From Actinoplanes nipponensis (GTDB lineage: Bacteria; Actinomycetota; Actinomycetes; Mycobacteriales; Micromonosporaceae): DNA of 64,000 nt. The notes beneath the pieces were generated by a model that saw only the letters and a list, made by a program, of their open reading frames with translations, had not been told where the DNA came from and ran no database searches. The position numbers were made by a program, and so were the translations under genes. Each line of letters begins with the position of its first letter. The stretch's first letter is position 1. This document shows positions 10,180 through 20,194 of the stretch, piece after piece. The stretch spans positions 1 to 64,000 of the forward strand of contig NZ_BOMQ01000066.1 in the NCBI RefSeq assembly GCF_016862275.1, read 5' to 3'.

Positions 10180-10743
10180 TCACGACCGGCGCAGCAGCCG
10201 GCCCAGCAGCAGGGTCACGGCCACCGCCGCGGCCAGCCCCACCAGCGTCGCCACCAGGAACGCTCCCCCGGCCAGCTCGGCCGTCAGGCCCAGCGTGATC
10301 ACGGTCAGCACGGCCGAGATCAGCACCACCAGCAGGGCGCGGACCAGCCAGCCGCCGACCACGTCGACGTTCACCAGCGCGTCGTACGGCAGCACCGCCG
10401 CCAGCGCGGCCAGCGTGTGCCCGACGTAGAGCAGGGCGGCCAGGCTCAGCACCCGCCACAGCGCGACCCGGGCGTCGTACCAGGTGGTGTCGAGGATCCA
10501 GCCGCCCACCACGACCAGCACGGCGAACGTCACGCCCCGCCCGCGCGGCGCGATCGCCGGGTAGACGCCGGCCAGGCCGAGCAGGACGACGTAGCGCGTC
10601 GAGGTCAGCGCGGACGGCCAGGCCACCAGCAGGGCCAGCACGAACGCCAGGGCGATCCCGCCCCGGACGAGCAGCGGCAGGGCGGTGGCGCGGGCCGCGA
10701 CGGTCCGCGTCCGCTCGATCCGCCGGGTGATGCCGTCGAGCAT
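10180..10743 (-). CDS. Polytopic membrane protein of the MoxR/DUF58 operon
   Basis: A 187-residue protein with an Arg-rich start (about 1-25) and then five or six hydrophobic helices. I do not recognise a named family. It begins 1 nt after the DUF58 gene ends and is the last gene of the operon, so it probably works with that membrane system. Confidence 0.75.
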   Translation of the reverse strand: MLDGITRRIERTRTVAARATALPLLVRGGIALAFVLALLVAWPSALTSTRYVVLLGLAGVYPAIAPRGRGVTFAVLVVVGGWILDTTWYDARVALWRVLSLAALLYVGHTLAALAAVLPYDALVNVDVVGGWLVRALLVVLISAVLTVITLGLTAELAGGAFLVATLVGLAAAVAVTLLLGRLLRRS

Positions 10744-10744
10744 G

Positions 10745-12108
10745 TCAGCGCCCCCGGGGTGCGGAGGCCAGCCGGGACACGTCCCGCAGCACCAGGTCCA
10801 GGCTGCCCGCCCCGGCCCAGGTCACCACCGGTACGCCGTGTTCGCGCAGCCGGCCCAGCACGTTCTCGCGTTCCATCCGCCACAGCCGGGTGGCCAGCGG
10901 CGTCCAGGTGCTGCGGTTCGGCGGGGCGGCGCCGGCCGGCAGCGTGTCGACCGCGACGGTGAAGCGGCCGGACTGGGTGAGCCCGGCCAGCATGTCGGCC
11001 GAGCGCGGGTCCACCAGCGGGGTCAGCACCACCACCAGCGCGTCGGAGGACACGTGGTGGGCGCCGAACACGTGCTCGTGCGGGCCCTGGTCGCCGGTGT
11101 CGGCGCGGACGTCGAGCAGCCACTCGAGCACGGTCAGGTACTGCCGGCGGCCGGTGGCGGCGCGCAGCCGGCGGGCCGAGGAGCCGTACTCCATCAGCGA
11201 GACGCGGTCGCCGCGCTGCAGGTAGTGCTCGGCGATCGCGGCGGCCGCGCGGACGGTCGTGTCCAGCACCGACGCCCGGCCCTTGACGCCGCCGGACGCC
11301 CCGGCCTCGCCGAGCACGTCCAGCAGCAGCAGCACCTCGGCGTCGCGGTCGCTGAGGGTGGAGGCGACGTGCAGGTCGCGGGTGCGCAGCGACACCCGCC
11401 AGTCGATGCGGCGCAGCCGGTCGCCGGGCGCGAACGGGCGTACCCCGGCCAGCTCGCCGCCCTCGCCGGGCCGCCGCGAGCGGTGGTTGCCGACCAGGCC
11501 GGCCGCCGCGGGCATCGCCTCGGTGGCCGCGAACGGCTCGGTCTCGGGGTAGACGCGCACCCGCCGGGCGGGCGTGACGACCGGGCGGCAGGCGAGCAGG
11601 CCACCGCAGGCGGCGACCCGGGCCGCGGCGGGGCCCACCTCGTGCCGGCCCCAGCGGGTCGCCCGGCCGGGCAGCTCGACGGCGGTCCAGCCGTCGGGCG
11701 CCACCGTGACCGCGAACGGCCGGTCGGCGTCCGGCAGGTCCAGCCACGGCGAGGTCCGGGTCCGCACGACCACCAGGTCGTACGGGATGACGTCGGGGTT
11801 GGCCACGGTGAGCCCGGCGCCGACCTCCCCGCCCTCGACGATGTGCTCCTCGGCCGCGTCGACGGTCAGCTCGGGCGCGGACCGCGGCATCCGGCGCAGC
11901 CCGATGGCCGCGCCGATCGCGAACGGCGCCGCCAGCAGCACCAGGTCGACCCGGCCCAGGGCCACGCCGAGCACCAGCAGCAGGCCGGTGAGCAGCACCG
12001 TGCGGCCCAGCGCCCGGGTGGGCACCCAGGCGGGCGCCGCCCACCCCTCGTCGGCCGCCGACGCCGGAGGCGGTACGGCGGCCCGCAACGACGGCGGCTC
12101 GATGGCTG

Positions 12109-12112
<4 letters not shown>
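10745..12112 (-). CDS. DUF58 domain protein, partner of MoxR
   Basis: A 455-residue protein with two adjacent N-terminal membrane helices (about 30-70), an extended middle region, and the DUF58 core near 200-300 (signature GDRLRRIDWRVSLRTRDL), followed by a von Willebrand A-like fold (LLLLDVLGEAG, VVVLTPLVDP). DUF58 proteins usually accompany MoxR ATPases and are thought to act in envelope or protein-complex maturation. The GTG start at 12112 overlaps the moxR stop by 4 nt (GTGA); the longer open frame upstream is antisense-type noise within moxR. Confidence 0.88.
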
Positions 12113-13119
<1,007 letters not shown>

Positions 13120-13132
13120 CGAACCACCCTTC

Positions 13133-13738
13133 TCAGATCTTCTCTAGTGCCTCGACGTACGTGTCCAGGTCGCGGGGCTTCGGCGCCCGCCGGCCCGGCT
13201 GGTCCAGGAACTCCCACAACGGCCCGCCGAGCAGCTCCCGCGCGCGCCGCGGGTCGGACGCGCGGGTGATCCCGTGCCGGAGCCGGAGGCGCTCGTCGGC
13301 GAGCTCGGCGAGTACGGGCAGGACGTTACGCGAGAACTTCTCGGCGTCACGCTGCGACCAGTCCAGCTGTTGCTCCCAGCGGCGCACCGCCACCCGCAGG
13401 GTATCCGTGCCGGCCCAGCGGTAGTCGCCGTCGTCCTCGCCGCGCCGGGCCGCCGACCGGGGCAGCGGCGGCGGCGCCACTTCGGACACGGCGAGCATCA
13501 GCAGGCGCAGCGCCACGAACGCGGCCACGATCAGCAGGACGGACACGCTGATGCCGCGGGACCGCAGCGCCGCCACCGTGACGACGGTGGCCACCCCGAC
13601 GAGCAGCACGTTGCGGACGGCCCAGCCGAGCCGGGACCGCGGCCGGTCGGCGGTGTCCTCCGGCGGGTCCGGGAGCATGACCTCCGCCGGCCGGCTGCCG
13701 AAGAGGTCCTCGAGCCCGCCGTCCTGCTCGCGGCTCAC
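13133..13738 (-). CDS. Two-helix membrane protein of the MoxR operon
   Basis: A 201-residue protein with an acidic N-terminus (residues 1-35), two hydrophobic helices (about 40-80) and a charged cytoplasmic C-terminal domain rich in RWEQQLDW- and ADERLRLRHG-like helices. I do not recognise its family, but proteins of this shape commonly sit between DUF4129 and MoxR genes in actinomycetes. The GTG start overlaps the stop of the DUF4129 gene by 4 nt. Confidence 0.75.
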   Translation of the reverse strand: MSREQDGGLEDLFGSRPAEVMLPDPPEDTADRPRSRLGWAVRNVLLVGVATVVTVAALRSRGISVSVLLIVAAFVALRLLMLAVSEVAPPPLPRSAARRGEDDGDYRWAGTDTLRVAVRRWEQQLDWSQRDAEKFSRNVLPVLAELADERLRLRHGITRASDPRRARELLGGPLWEFLDQPGRRAPKPRDLDTYVEALEKI

Positions 13739-14433
13739 GACGGGACCCCGGCGCCGAGGTCGACGCGCAGCCGTTCGAGGGCCGTGCGGGCCTGCCGGCG
13801 CATCTGGTCGTCGACGGTGTGGGTCGCGTACCGGGCCTGGCGGTAGACCGCGGCGAAGGGGGTCAGCACGCCGGCGTCCAGGTGCTGCTCGGCGAGCAGG
13901 CGGGCGACCAGGTCGGTGGGGCTGTCGCCGGCGTGCCGGGGGGTACCCGCGGCCGCGGCGGCCTGTTCCAGCCGTACCCAGCACGCGATGACCGCGCGGC
14001 GGGGGTCACGGTCGGTGTCGGACAGCTCCTGCAGGCCCGCGTCCAGGGCGGCGACCAGGTCCTCGGCGGTGCGTGACTCCGGCCGGCGCGGATCCCGGCG
14101 GCCCGTGCGGCCGGCCCGCCGGCTCAGCGTCTGGCGCACCAGCGCCCAGGCGACCAGGCCGAGGACCAGCACAGCCAGGACGCCGAGCACCACCAGGGCG
14201 ACGGTGCCGGTCCAGTCGGGCAGCTCGCCGCCGGCCTCGGCCGCCTGCTGCGACGGCTTGACGGCCGGCTCCAGCGAGGGCGGCAGCAGCGGCGGCGCCT
14301 CGGTGGTCGGCGCGGCGTCCGGGTTGAACCGCTCCAGCTGCGGCGCCGAGCGGGTGGCCGCCAGCGAGGCCAGGAAGAGCAGCCCGAGGACGGCGGCCAG
14401 CGGCCACCAGCGACGCAGTGCGGCGAGATCCAA
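13735..14433 (-). CDS. DUF4129 domain membrane protein, first gene of the MoxR operon
   Basis: A 232-residue protein with helix 1 at about 8-26, an extracellular Pro/Ala/Glu-rich loop, helix 2 at about 78-100, and a C-terminal DUF4129 domain (RRAVIACWVRLEQA to QARTALERLRVDLG). In related operons it accompanies MoxR, DUF58 and often transglutaminase-like proteins; none of the latter is present here. The best start is TTG 14433, with GAGGG about 10 nt upstream; this is less certain than the frame. Confidence 0.78.
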   Translation of the reverse strand: MDLAALRRWWPLAAVLGLLFLASLAATRSAPQLERFNPDAAPTTEAPPLLPPSLEPAVKPSQQAAEAGGELPDWTGTVALVVLGVLAVLVLGLVAWALVRQTLSRRAGRTGRRDPRRPESRTAEDLVAALDAGLQELSDTDRDPRRAVIACWVRLEQAAAAAGTPRHAGDSPTDLVARLLAEQHLDAGVLTPFAAVYRQARYATHTVDDQMRRQARTALERLRVDLGAGVPS

Positions 14434-14486
14434 TACGGCAGGCCCTCAGTTCGTCCGCACGGGGCGGAAAATCGGCAGAGAACGCA

Positions 14487-15236
14487 TCATGCCAGGCCCG
14501 CCAGGTCTTTGGCACGGCCGAGGACGTCGTCCAGCATCGCCGGGGTGAGCCGGCCGGTGAACGTGTTCTGCTGCGAGACGTGGTAGCAGCCCAGCAACTC
14601 CGGCACCCCCGGCTGGCTGACCTGGGCGCCGTGGCCGAAGGCGGGGCGCGGCACGGGCGGGCGTACGCCGTAGACGGCCGTCATCGCGGGCCACCAGGCC
14701 GCCCAGGCGAACGCGCCCAGGGCGATGACGACCCGCAGGGTCGACCGGATCAGGGACAGCTCGCGGTGCAGCCACGGCGCGCACGTGTCCCGTTCCACCG
14801 GCAGCGGTTTGTTGTCCGGCGGGGCGCAGCGGACGGCCGCGAAGATCCGGGTGTGCCGCACCGCCAGGCCGTCGTCGGCCGCCACGCTGGTCGGCTGGTT
14901 GGCCAGGCCGGCCCGGTGCAGCGCGGCGAAGAGCACGTCGCCGGAGCGGTCGCCGGTGAAGATGCGGCCGGTGCGGTTGCCACCGTGGGCGGCCGGCGCC
15001 AGCCCCAGGATGGCGATGCCGGCGTCGCCGGGCCCGAAGCCCGGGATGGGTCGCGCCCAGTAGGTCTGGTCACGGAAGGAGGCCCGTTTGACGCGGGCGG
15101 TCTCCTCGCGCCAGGCGACCAGGCGTGGGCAGGCGAAACAGTCGGTGACGCCCGCGTCGAGGACCGGCAGGGCGGTCGCGGCGGCCGCGTGCGCGGCGAC
15201 TTCTTCAGGGCTACGGCTGGGCACGGACTCCAGCAC
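14487..15236 (-). CDS. Family 5 (UDGb-type) uracil-DNA glycosylase
   Basis: A 249-residue base-excision repair enzyme that removes uracil and other deaminated bases from DNA. Motif 1 reads GLAPAAHGGNRTGRIFTGD, which lacks the catalytic Asp/Asn of other UDG families and is characteristic of UDGb. Motif 2, HVSQQNTFTGRLT, matches the family HPSxxN-type loop except that Pro is Val. Cysteines in DCFACPR, VRCAPPDN and DTCAPW are in position to hold the 4Fe-4S cluster. It is transcribed leftwards after the Pro-rich gene, behind a terminator-like hairpin. The GTG start is the first in frame; a second GTG four codons on is possible. Confidence 0.88.
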   Translation of the reverse strand: MLESVPSRSPEEVAAHAAAATALPVLDAGVTDCFACPRLVAWREETARVKRASFRDQTYWARPIPGFGPGDAGIAILGLAPAAHGGNRTGRIFTGDRSGDVLFAALHRAGLANQPTSVAADDGLAVRHTRIFAAVRCAPPDNKPLPVERDTCAPWLHRELSLIRSTLRVVIALGAFAWAAWWPAMTAVYGVRPPVPRPAFGHGAQVSQPGVPELLGCYHVSQQNTFTGRLTPAMLDDVLGRAKDLAGLA

Positions 15237-15246
15237 AGCACTGCGC

Positions 15247-15287
15247 GGTACGGCGGGAGCAGCCGGGGTGGCGGCTCCCGCCGTACC
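15247..15287 (-). terminator. 14-bp perfect hairpin after the Pro-rich membrane protein gene
   Basis: GGTACGGCGGGAGC (15247-15260) pairs exactly with GCTCCCGCCGTACC (15274-15287) around a 13-nt loop. It lies directly after the stop at 15294 and before the glycosylase start, so it should end the upstream transcript. Confidence 0.75.
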
Positions 15288-15293
15288 GGTGGG

Positions 15294-15881
15294 TCAGGAC
15301 GCCTTCGGCCGCAGGCAGAGCAGGTAGCCCTTGCCCGCGGTGCTGCTGTAGACGTAGTACTCCTCGTTCTCCTTGAAGAACTTCTCGCACGACTTGCTCT
15401 TGGTGTCGCTCTCGCCCTCGACCCGGCCCACCACGGTGAACGCGGCGTCGGCCGAGCCGCAGTCGACGACCTTGGCGTTCGCCTCGGTCTCCTCGTCGAC
15501 CTTCACGTCCTCGGAGGAGGCGACGCAGTCACCGACGGCGGCGTCCTTGGCCTTGTCGCCGAAGAACGCGTCCTTGACCACCAGCACGATGACGAAGACG
15601 ACGATCGCGCCGACGATGCGCAGGACGAGCCGGCCGACCGCGCTCTTCTTCTTGGGCTCCGGCGGGAAGGCGGCGGGGCTGCCGAAGCCCTGCTGCGCCG
15701 GGTCGCCGTACGGCTGGCCGGGCCCGGGCTGGCCGGCCACGGGCGGCGCGCCGTAGGGCTGACCCTCGGCCGGCGGGGCGCCGTAGGGCTGGCCGGGCGC
15801 CGGGGCGCTGCCGAAGCCCTGGTTGGCGGGCGGCGGGAAGCCGTCACCGGCAGGGGGCGGCGGGGCGACCGGGTTGCTCAC
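15294..15881 (-). CDS. Pro/Gly-rich single-pass membrane protein with Cys-containing exported domain
   Basis: A 195-residue protein. Residues 1-75 are built from repeats like GQPYGAPP and are probably cytoplasmic. One helix (about 82-103) follows, then a small extracytoplasmic domain of about 90 residues with four cysteines in two likely disulfides (GDCVASS, VVDCGS, KSCEKF, LLCLRP). The layout resembles the LppU/SCO3897-type proteins of actinomycetes, whose role is unknown. The start is GTG 15881 with AGAGGA upstream; the longer frame is unsupported. Confidence 0.78.
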   Translation of the reverse strand: MSNPVAPPPPAGDGFPPPANQGFGSAPAPGQPYGAPPAEGQPYGAPPVAGQPGPGQPYGDPAQQGFGSPAAFPPEPKKKSAVGRLVLRIVGAIVVFVIVLVVKDAFFGDKAKDAAVGDCVASSEDVKVDEETEANAKVVDCGSADAAFTVVGRVEGESDTKSKSCEKFFKENEEYYVYSSTAGKGYLLCLRPKAS

Positions 15882-15963
15882 GATGAATCCTCTCGGGTCC
15901 GGCCGAGGGGGTCGGCCGATCGGAGCACAACCTAACGACCCGGCGGCGGCGCCGCGACCCCGT

Positions 15964-16965
15964 TCACTTGCCGGAAGGCGAGACGCTCGGCGAGATGGCC
16001 GAAGGGCTGGGCGCCGCACTGGCCGAAGGGTTGACCTCGGCGCCGGCGTCCGGCACGGGCCCCGGGCCGGTCGCCGTGGCCGCCGGGTCCGCGCTGGCCG
16101 CGGCGGACGGCGCCCGGAACGGGTCCCGGTCGGCGCAGTACGGGTACGTGAGCGTCTGCACCTCGGTGTAGTTGCCGGAGTCGTCGTAGCAGTACGCGTT
16201 GCCCAGCCGCAGCGGCGAGCCGTTCTGGTCGAAGATGCGCGCGTTGCTGACCAGCCGGCCCTGCTCGTCGTACACGAAGAGGTCCTCGATGTTGCCGTAC
16301 GGGTTGTCGTAGTTGACGTCGGCGTAGGGCGCGCCGCGGCTGGTGCTGTCCGCCTCGAGGAAGCCGCCCAGGGCCACCAGCACCAGCACCACCGAGCCCG
16401 CGTAGAGCGCCATCTGCGGCCAGTGGGCCAGCCGCTTCGAGCGGCGGCCGAGCCAGATGGAGCCGAGGACCCCGGCGGCGAGCAGCAGCAGCGCGACGAA
16501 TTCGCTGCCGCCGATGCGCGGCAGCAGGCCGATGGGCTGGCCGCTGTCGTCGAGCATCCAGGCGAGCACCATGGCCGCCAGGTAGCCGCGCAGCACCCAC
16601 CACGCCGGGCGCAGCTGCACCAGGAAGTCGCTGGCCCGGGCGGCGCCGAAGAGCGGGCCGAGCCGCCGGTCGGCGACCCGCAGCCGGGCCAGCGCCAGGT
16701 CGCGCATCTCCTTGACCTGGTCGGTGCGCTTCGGCGGATCGGGGAAGCCGCCGACGAAGCCGGCGGTGGTGCGCAGGTCCGCGGCGTACGCCTCGGGGCT
16801 GCCCAGGCGGTCGGTCAGCGAGCCCTCGCCGTCGGCCACCACTTCGGCCAGGTGTTCGGGCAGGTCCTCGAGCAGTTCGTCGCGCAGCGACTCGGGCAGG
16901 TCGCCGAGGGCCGCGCGGACCGCGAACACGTACAGATTGATCTCGTCCTGAGCTGTGGTGATCAC
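15964..16965 (-). CDS. HAAS-domain membrane protein paired with a PadR regulator
   Basis: A 333-residue protein. Its N-terminal helical segment (YVFAVRAALGDLP, LLEDLPEHLAEV) is the HAAS signalling domain that usually follows PadR genes. Three or four helices fill about 120-220; the rest is a probably exposed region with a Tyr/Asn/Asp-rich part (YADVNYDNPYGNIED) and a Ser/Ala/Pro tail. The GTG start overlaps the PadR stop by 4 nt. A sensing or partner role for PadR is inferred from this pairing. Confidence 0.8.
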   Translation of the reverse strand: MITTAQDEINLYVFAVRAALGDLPESLRDELLEDLPEHLAEVVADGEGSLTDRLGSPEAYAADLRTTAGFVGGFPDPPKRTDQVKEMRDLALARLRVADRRLGPLFGAARASDFLVQLRPAWWVLRGYLAAMVLAWMLDDSGQPIGLLPRIGGSEFVALLLLAAGVLGSIWLGRRSKRLAHWPQMALYAGSVVLVLVALGGFLEADSTSRGAPYADVNYDNPYGNIEDLFVYDEQGRLVSNARIFDQNGSPLRLGNAYCYDDSGNYTEVQTLTYPYCADRDPFRAPSAAASADPAATATGPGPVPDAGAEVNPSASAAPSPSAISPSVSPSGK

Positions 16966-17300
16966 GCCGTCTCCCGCTCGCGAAGCAGATCGTCCATCGT
17001 GGATGCGAAACCGTGCCAGGTCTTGCCGGAACGCTGCAACTCGGCCCGGCCGGCGGGGTTGAGCGCGTAGTACTTGCGGTGCGGCCCCTCGTCGCTGGGC
17101 ACCACGTAGGTGGTGAGCAGGCCGGCGTTGAACAACCGGCGCAGGGTGCCGTAGACGGAGGCGTCGCCGACCTCGGTCAGCCCGGCCGTCCGCAACCGGC
17201 GCAGGATGTCGTAGCCGTAGCCGTCCTCGTCGCGCAGGGCGGCGAGGCAGGCCAGGTCCAGGACACCCTTGAGGAGCTGGGTCGTATCCACGCGGTGCAC
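16962..17300 (-). CDS. PadR-family transcriptional regulator
   Basis: A winged-helix regulator of 109-112 residues with the PadR core (LDLACLAALRDEDGYGYDI, ASVYGTLRRLFNAGLL, YYALNPAGRAEL). Two GTG starts are possible, 17300 and 17291. The second fits better, because the -10 box TAGTGT at 17299-17304 would start transcription at about 17292, making a leaderless message. A large inverted repeat overlaps the promoter, so autoregulation is likely. It overlaps the HAAS gene by 4 nt. Confidence 0.9.
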   Translation of the reverse strand: MHRVDTTQLLKGVLDLACLAALRDEDGYGYDILRRLRTAGLTEVGDASVYGTLRRLFNAGLLTTYVVPSDEGPHRKYYALNPAGRAELQRSGKTWHGFASTMDDLLRERETA

Positions 17301-17328
17301 ACTACTTCGCGATACGAAGTAGTGTCAA
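17299..17328 (-). promoter_or_regulatory. PadR promoter with overlapping 11-bp inverted-repeat operator
   Basis: ACACTACTTCG (17299-17309), a 5-nt spacer CGATA, and CGAAGTAGTGT (17315-17325) form a perfect inverted repeat. On the minus strand TTGACA (17323-17328) and TAGTGT (17299-17304) are separated by 18 nt, so the operator covers the promoter between and including these boxes. A regulator bound there would exclude RNA polymerase. Confidence 0.8.
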
Positions 17329-17399
17329 AGGCGGGTTACCGCGCGGGGCATCGACCGTTGTCGCACCACGATGGCACCGGCGGTCAAGCCGCGGGGCCC

Positions 17400-18512
17400 T
17401 CAGTCGCGGTGGGTGACGGACCGCAGCGACGACCAGAACTTGTGCAGCGTCGATTCGCCGGGCGCGCGCTCAGCGGTGGGGACGTCGTCGCCCGACGCCG
17501 TTCCCGCGGTCGGGGCGTGCGGACGGGGGGCTGCTCCCGCGGTCGGCGCGGTGGCTTCGGGGACGGGTGCCGCTTCCGCGGTCGGCGCGTCGGCGCGGGG
17601 TTCGGGGTCGGCCAGGGAGAAGGCGATGCCGTCGAGGATGTCGTGCTCGCTGGCGATCACCGAGGTCTTCCCCGCGCGCTCCATGATGACGCGCAGGATC
17701 AGGGCGCCCGCGCCGATCACGTCCGCCCGCCCGGAATGCATCACCGGCAGGTCCCGGCGGTCGGCCACCGTCGAGCCGAGCAGGTCGTGCGTCACCTTGG
17801 CCACGTCCTCGTACGGGATCCGCGCGTGATGGATGCGCCGGGAGTCGTACCCCGGCAGGTGCAGAGCCAGCGCCGCCACCGTCGTGACCGAACCGGCCAG
17901 CCCGACCAGCGTCGCCGCGCCGTGGCCGGACACCGTCCGCAGGGCGGCGTCCACCGCCTTGACGATGTCCTCCTCCGCCGCCGCGACCTCTTCCGCAGTC
18001 GGCGGGTCGCTGTGCAGGTGCCGCTCGGTCATCCGGACGCAGCCGATGTCGACCGAGACCGCGTGCTCGACGTGGTCGCCGCCGACCACGAACTCGGTCG
18101 AGCCGCCGCCGATGTCGACCACCAGGTACGGCTGATCGGCCACCAGCCCGGTGACCGCGCCGGCGAACGACAGCCGGGCCTCGTCGTCGCCGGTGATCAC
18201 CTCGGGGTCCACGCCCAGGGTGGCGCGGACCATCGCGGTGAAGTCCGCCGCGTTCGCCGCGTCCCGGGAGGCCGAGGTCGCGCACATCCGGACCCGGCCG
18301 ACGCCCAGCTCGGCGATCTCGGCCGCGTACCCGAGCAGCGCCTTGCGGGTCCGCTCGATCGCCTCCGGGCTCAGCCGCCCGGTGCGGTCGACGCCCTCGC
18401 CCAGCCGAACGATCTCCATCCGGCGGGCGACGTCGGTCAGCCGCCCGTCGGCGACGTCGGCGATGAGCAGGCGGATCGAGTTGGTACCGCAGTCGATGGC
18501 CGCGACTCTCAC
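17400..18512 (-). CDS. ppx: Ppx/GppA exopolyphosphatase family protein
   Basis: A 370-residue phosphatase of the actin-like ATPase fold. It begins AIDCGTNSIRLLIAD (phosphate 1 loop) and has DIGGGSTEFV as the second phosphate loop near residue 142, with GLAGSVTTVAAL further on. The family removes terminal phosphates from polyphosphate or hydrolyses pppGpp; actinobacterial copies of this position are generally called Ppx2. Residues about 305-360 form an Ala/Pro/Thr-rich tail with repeated APTA pieces that is not part of the fold. It starts 9 nt after argA ends. Confidence 0.88.
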   Translation of the reverse strand: MRVAAIDCGTNSIRLLIADVADGRLTDVARRMEIVRLGEGVDRTGRLSPEAIERTRKALLGYAAEIAELGVGRVRMCATSASRDAANAADFTAMVRATLGVDPEVITGDDEARLSFAGAVTGLVADQPYLVVDIGGGSTEFVVGGDHVEHAVSVDIGCVRMTERHLHSDPPTAEEVAAAEEDIVKAVDAALRTVSGHGAATLVGLAGSVTTVAALALHLPGYDSRRIHHARIPYEDVAKVTHDLLGSTVADRRDLPVMHSGRADVIGAGALILRVIMERAGKTSVIASEHDILDGIAFSLADPEPRADAPTAEAAPVPEATAPTAGAAPRPHAPTAGTASGDDVPTAERAPGESTLHKFWSSLRSVTHRD

Positions 18513-18521
18513 GCTGACTCC

Positions 18522-19025
18522 CTAGAGATGGAGAAGCATCCTGGTGTTACCGAGCGTATTCGGCTTGACCCGTTCCAGGTCGAGGAACTCCGCGACACCC
18601 TCGTCGTACGAGCGCAGCAGCTGCTCGTAGACGCTGTGCGGCACGGGCGCGCCGTCGATCTCGGTGAAGCCGAACGAGCCGAAGAAGCGGGTCTCGAAGG
18701 TCAGACAGAACACCCGGGCCACGCCCAGCTCCCGCGCGACCTTCAGCAGCTCGTTGACCAGCCGGTGGCCGATCTTCAGACCACGGTAGGCCGGGTCGAC
18801 GGCGACCGTGCGGATCTCGGCCAGGTCCTCCCACATCACGTGCAGCGCTCCGCAGCCCACCACCCGGTCGGCGGCCGCGTCCACGGCGACCCAGAACTCC
18901 TGGACGGACTCGTACAGCGTGACGGTCGCCTTGCTCAGCAGCCGGCGATCCGACGTGTAGGTGTCCACCAGGTTCCGGATGGCCCGGACGTCGGACGTGC
19001 GCGCGCGACGGATCTCCACCTGCAT
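18522..19025 (-). CDS. argA: Short GNAT-type N-acetylglutamate synthase
   Basis: A 167-residue GNAT acetyltransferase (RRARTSDVRAIRNLVD at the start; acetyl-CoA loop VDPAYRGLKIGHRLVNELL; LTFETRFFGSFGFTEI). Length and sequence fit the short, single-domain actinobacterial ArgA that acetylates glutamate as the first step of arginine synthesis. ATG 19025 (MQVEIRRAR) is the natural start. It sits 10 nt after the DUF501 gene and 9 nt before ppx. The exact substrate is inferred from resemblance. Confidence 0.82.
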   Translation of the reverse strand: MQVEIRRARTSDVRAIRNLVDTYTSDRRLLSKATVTLYESVQEFWVAVDAAADRVVGCGALHVMWEDLAEIRTVAVDPAYRGLKIGHRLVNELLKVARELGVARVFCLTFETRFFGSFGFTEIDGAPVPHSVYEQLLRSYDEGVAEFLDLERVKPNTLGNTRMLLHL

Positions 19026-19035
19026 GCGGCCGAGT

Positions 19036-19536
19036 TTAGGCAGCCGGCGGCGGCACGCACGGACCGCCTGTCCACCACGGCTCCACCGCGGCGCGGACCT
19101 CGTCACCGAACGGGTTGACGCCCGGCCCGGCCGCCAGGGCGTGCCCGAGGTGCACGTGCAGGCACTTGACCCGGTCGGGCATGCCGCCCGCCGAGACGTT
19201 CCCGATCTCCTCGACGTGCTCCACCGCTTCGCGGCGCCGCAGGTAGTCCTCGTGTGCCCGCCGGTAGTGCTGCGCGAGCACCGGGTCGGTGGAGAGCCGC
19301 TCCTGCATGTCGCGCATGACGCCCGCGGACTCCAGCCGGCTGCACGCCGCCGTGGCGCGCGGGCAGGTCAGGTAGAACATCGTCGGGAACGGCGTGCCGT
19401 CGTCGAGGCGCGGCGCGGTCTCCACCACGTCCGGGTTGCCGCAGGGGCACCGGTGGGCGACGGCCCGGGTGCCCCGGGGACGGCGGCCGAGCTGCTCGGC
19501 GACGGCCTGGAGATCGGTCTCGGAGGGAGTCGTCAT
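19036..19536 (-). CDS. DUF501 domain protein
   Basis: A 166-residue protein. The family pattern is visible as a cysteine-bearing segment RCPCGNPDVVETAPRL, then DGTPFPTMFYLTCPRATAACSRLESAG, and the C-terminal RVKCLHVHLGHALAAGPGVNPFGDEV. The function is unknown, but in actinobacteria it is consistently encoded between the septum initiator protein and ppx, as here. It begins 1 nt after the preceding stop. Confidence 0.88.
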   Translation of the reverse strand: MTTPSETDLQAVAEQLGRRPRGTRAVAHRCPCGNPDVVETAPRLDDGTPFPTMFYLTCPRATAACSRLESAGVMRDMQERLSTDPVLAQHYRRAHEDYLRRREAVEHVEEIGNVSAGGMPDRVKCLHVHLGHALAAGPGVNPFGDEVRAAVEPWWTGGPCVPPPAA

Positions 19537-19537
19537 A

Positions 19538-20161
19538 CTACTTTCGCTGATCGGAGTTGGCGGCGGCGACGCTGCCCCAGAGCGTGTCGTACCAGCGGTT
19601 CGGGGCGTCCGCCGCGGTGGCCTGGCCGGCGTCGCGGGCCGCGCCGGCCGGGTCGTTCAGCACCAGCAGCGGCACCTCGCCCGGGCGCACGTAGAACAGC
19701 CGGTCGCGGGCCTGGGTGCGGATGTACTCGTCGTCCTGCCACTTCAGCACCTCCTCGGTCAGCCCCGCGATCCGCGCCTGCTGCGCGGCCTGGTCGGCCT
19801 GCATCTGGGCGATCTGGGACTCCTGGGCGAGGTAGACGCGGACCGGATACGTGTACGCCAGCGCGAGCGCGACCAGCACGACGATGAGCACGGTGGCCCG
19901 GCCGGTGAAGGCCTTGGGCCGGGTGGCGACGGTCCGCTTGGTGGCGCCCGCGGCGGCCGCGCGGCGTGCGGCGGCCGGCCGGTTGCCGGACCGGATGCCG
20001 CTGGTGGTGCGGGTGGCGGGCAACCGCCGCGGCTCGATCCGGGTGGCGGCGGTGTCACGGGTGCGGGTCGGACGGGCGGCAGTGCGGCTTCCCGGCCGTC
20101 CCGCGGCACCGGTGGGACGACGGGACGGACCCTGACCACTCGGTGTGCGGCGCTGCGTCAT
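19538..20161 (-). CDS. FtsB/DivIC-type septum formation initiator
   Basis: A 207-residue bitopic protein. A long basic, Arg/Thr/Ala-rich cytoplasmic N-terminus (1-100) is followed by one helix (VLIVVLVALALAYTYP, about 103-120) and an extracytoplasmic coiled coil. The FtsB signature DDEYIRTQARDRLFYVRPGE comes next. The protein would join the divisome core with FtsL and FtsQ. ATG 20161 (MTQRRTPSG) has a GGGAGGGG-like site; the extra codons upstream are unsupported. Confidence 0.87.
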   Translation of the reverse strand: MTQRRTPSGQGPSRRPTGAAGRPGSRTAARPTRTRDTAATRIEPRRLPATRTTSGIRSGNRPAAARRAAAAGATKRTVATRPKAFTGRATVLIVVLVALALAYTYPVRVYLAQESQIAQMQADQAAQQARIAGLTEEVLKWQDDEYIRTQARDRLFYVRPGEVPLLVLNDPAGAARDAGQATAADAPNRWYDTLWGSVAAANSDQRK

Positions 20162-20194
20162 CCCTGCCCCTCCCCCGGAACTCGCCATGGACCA

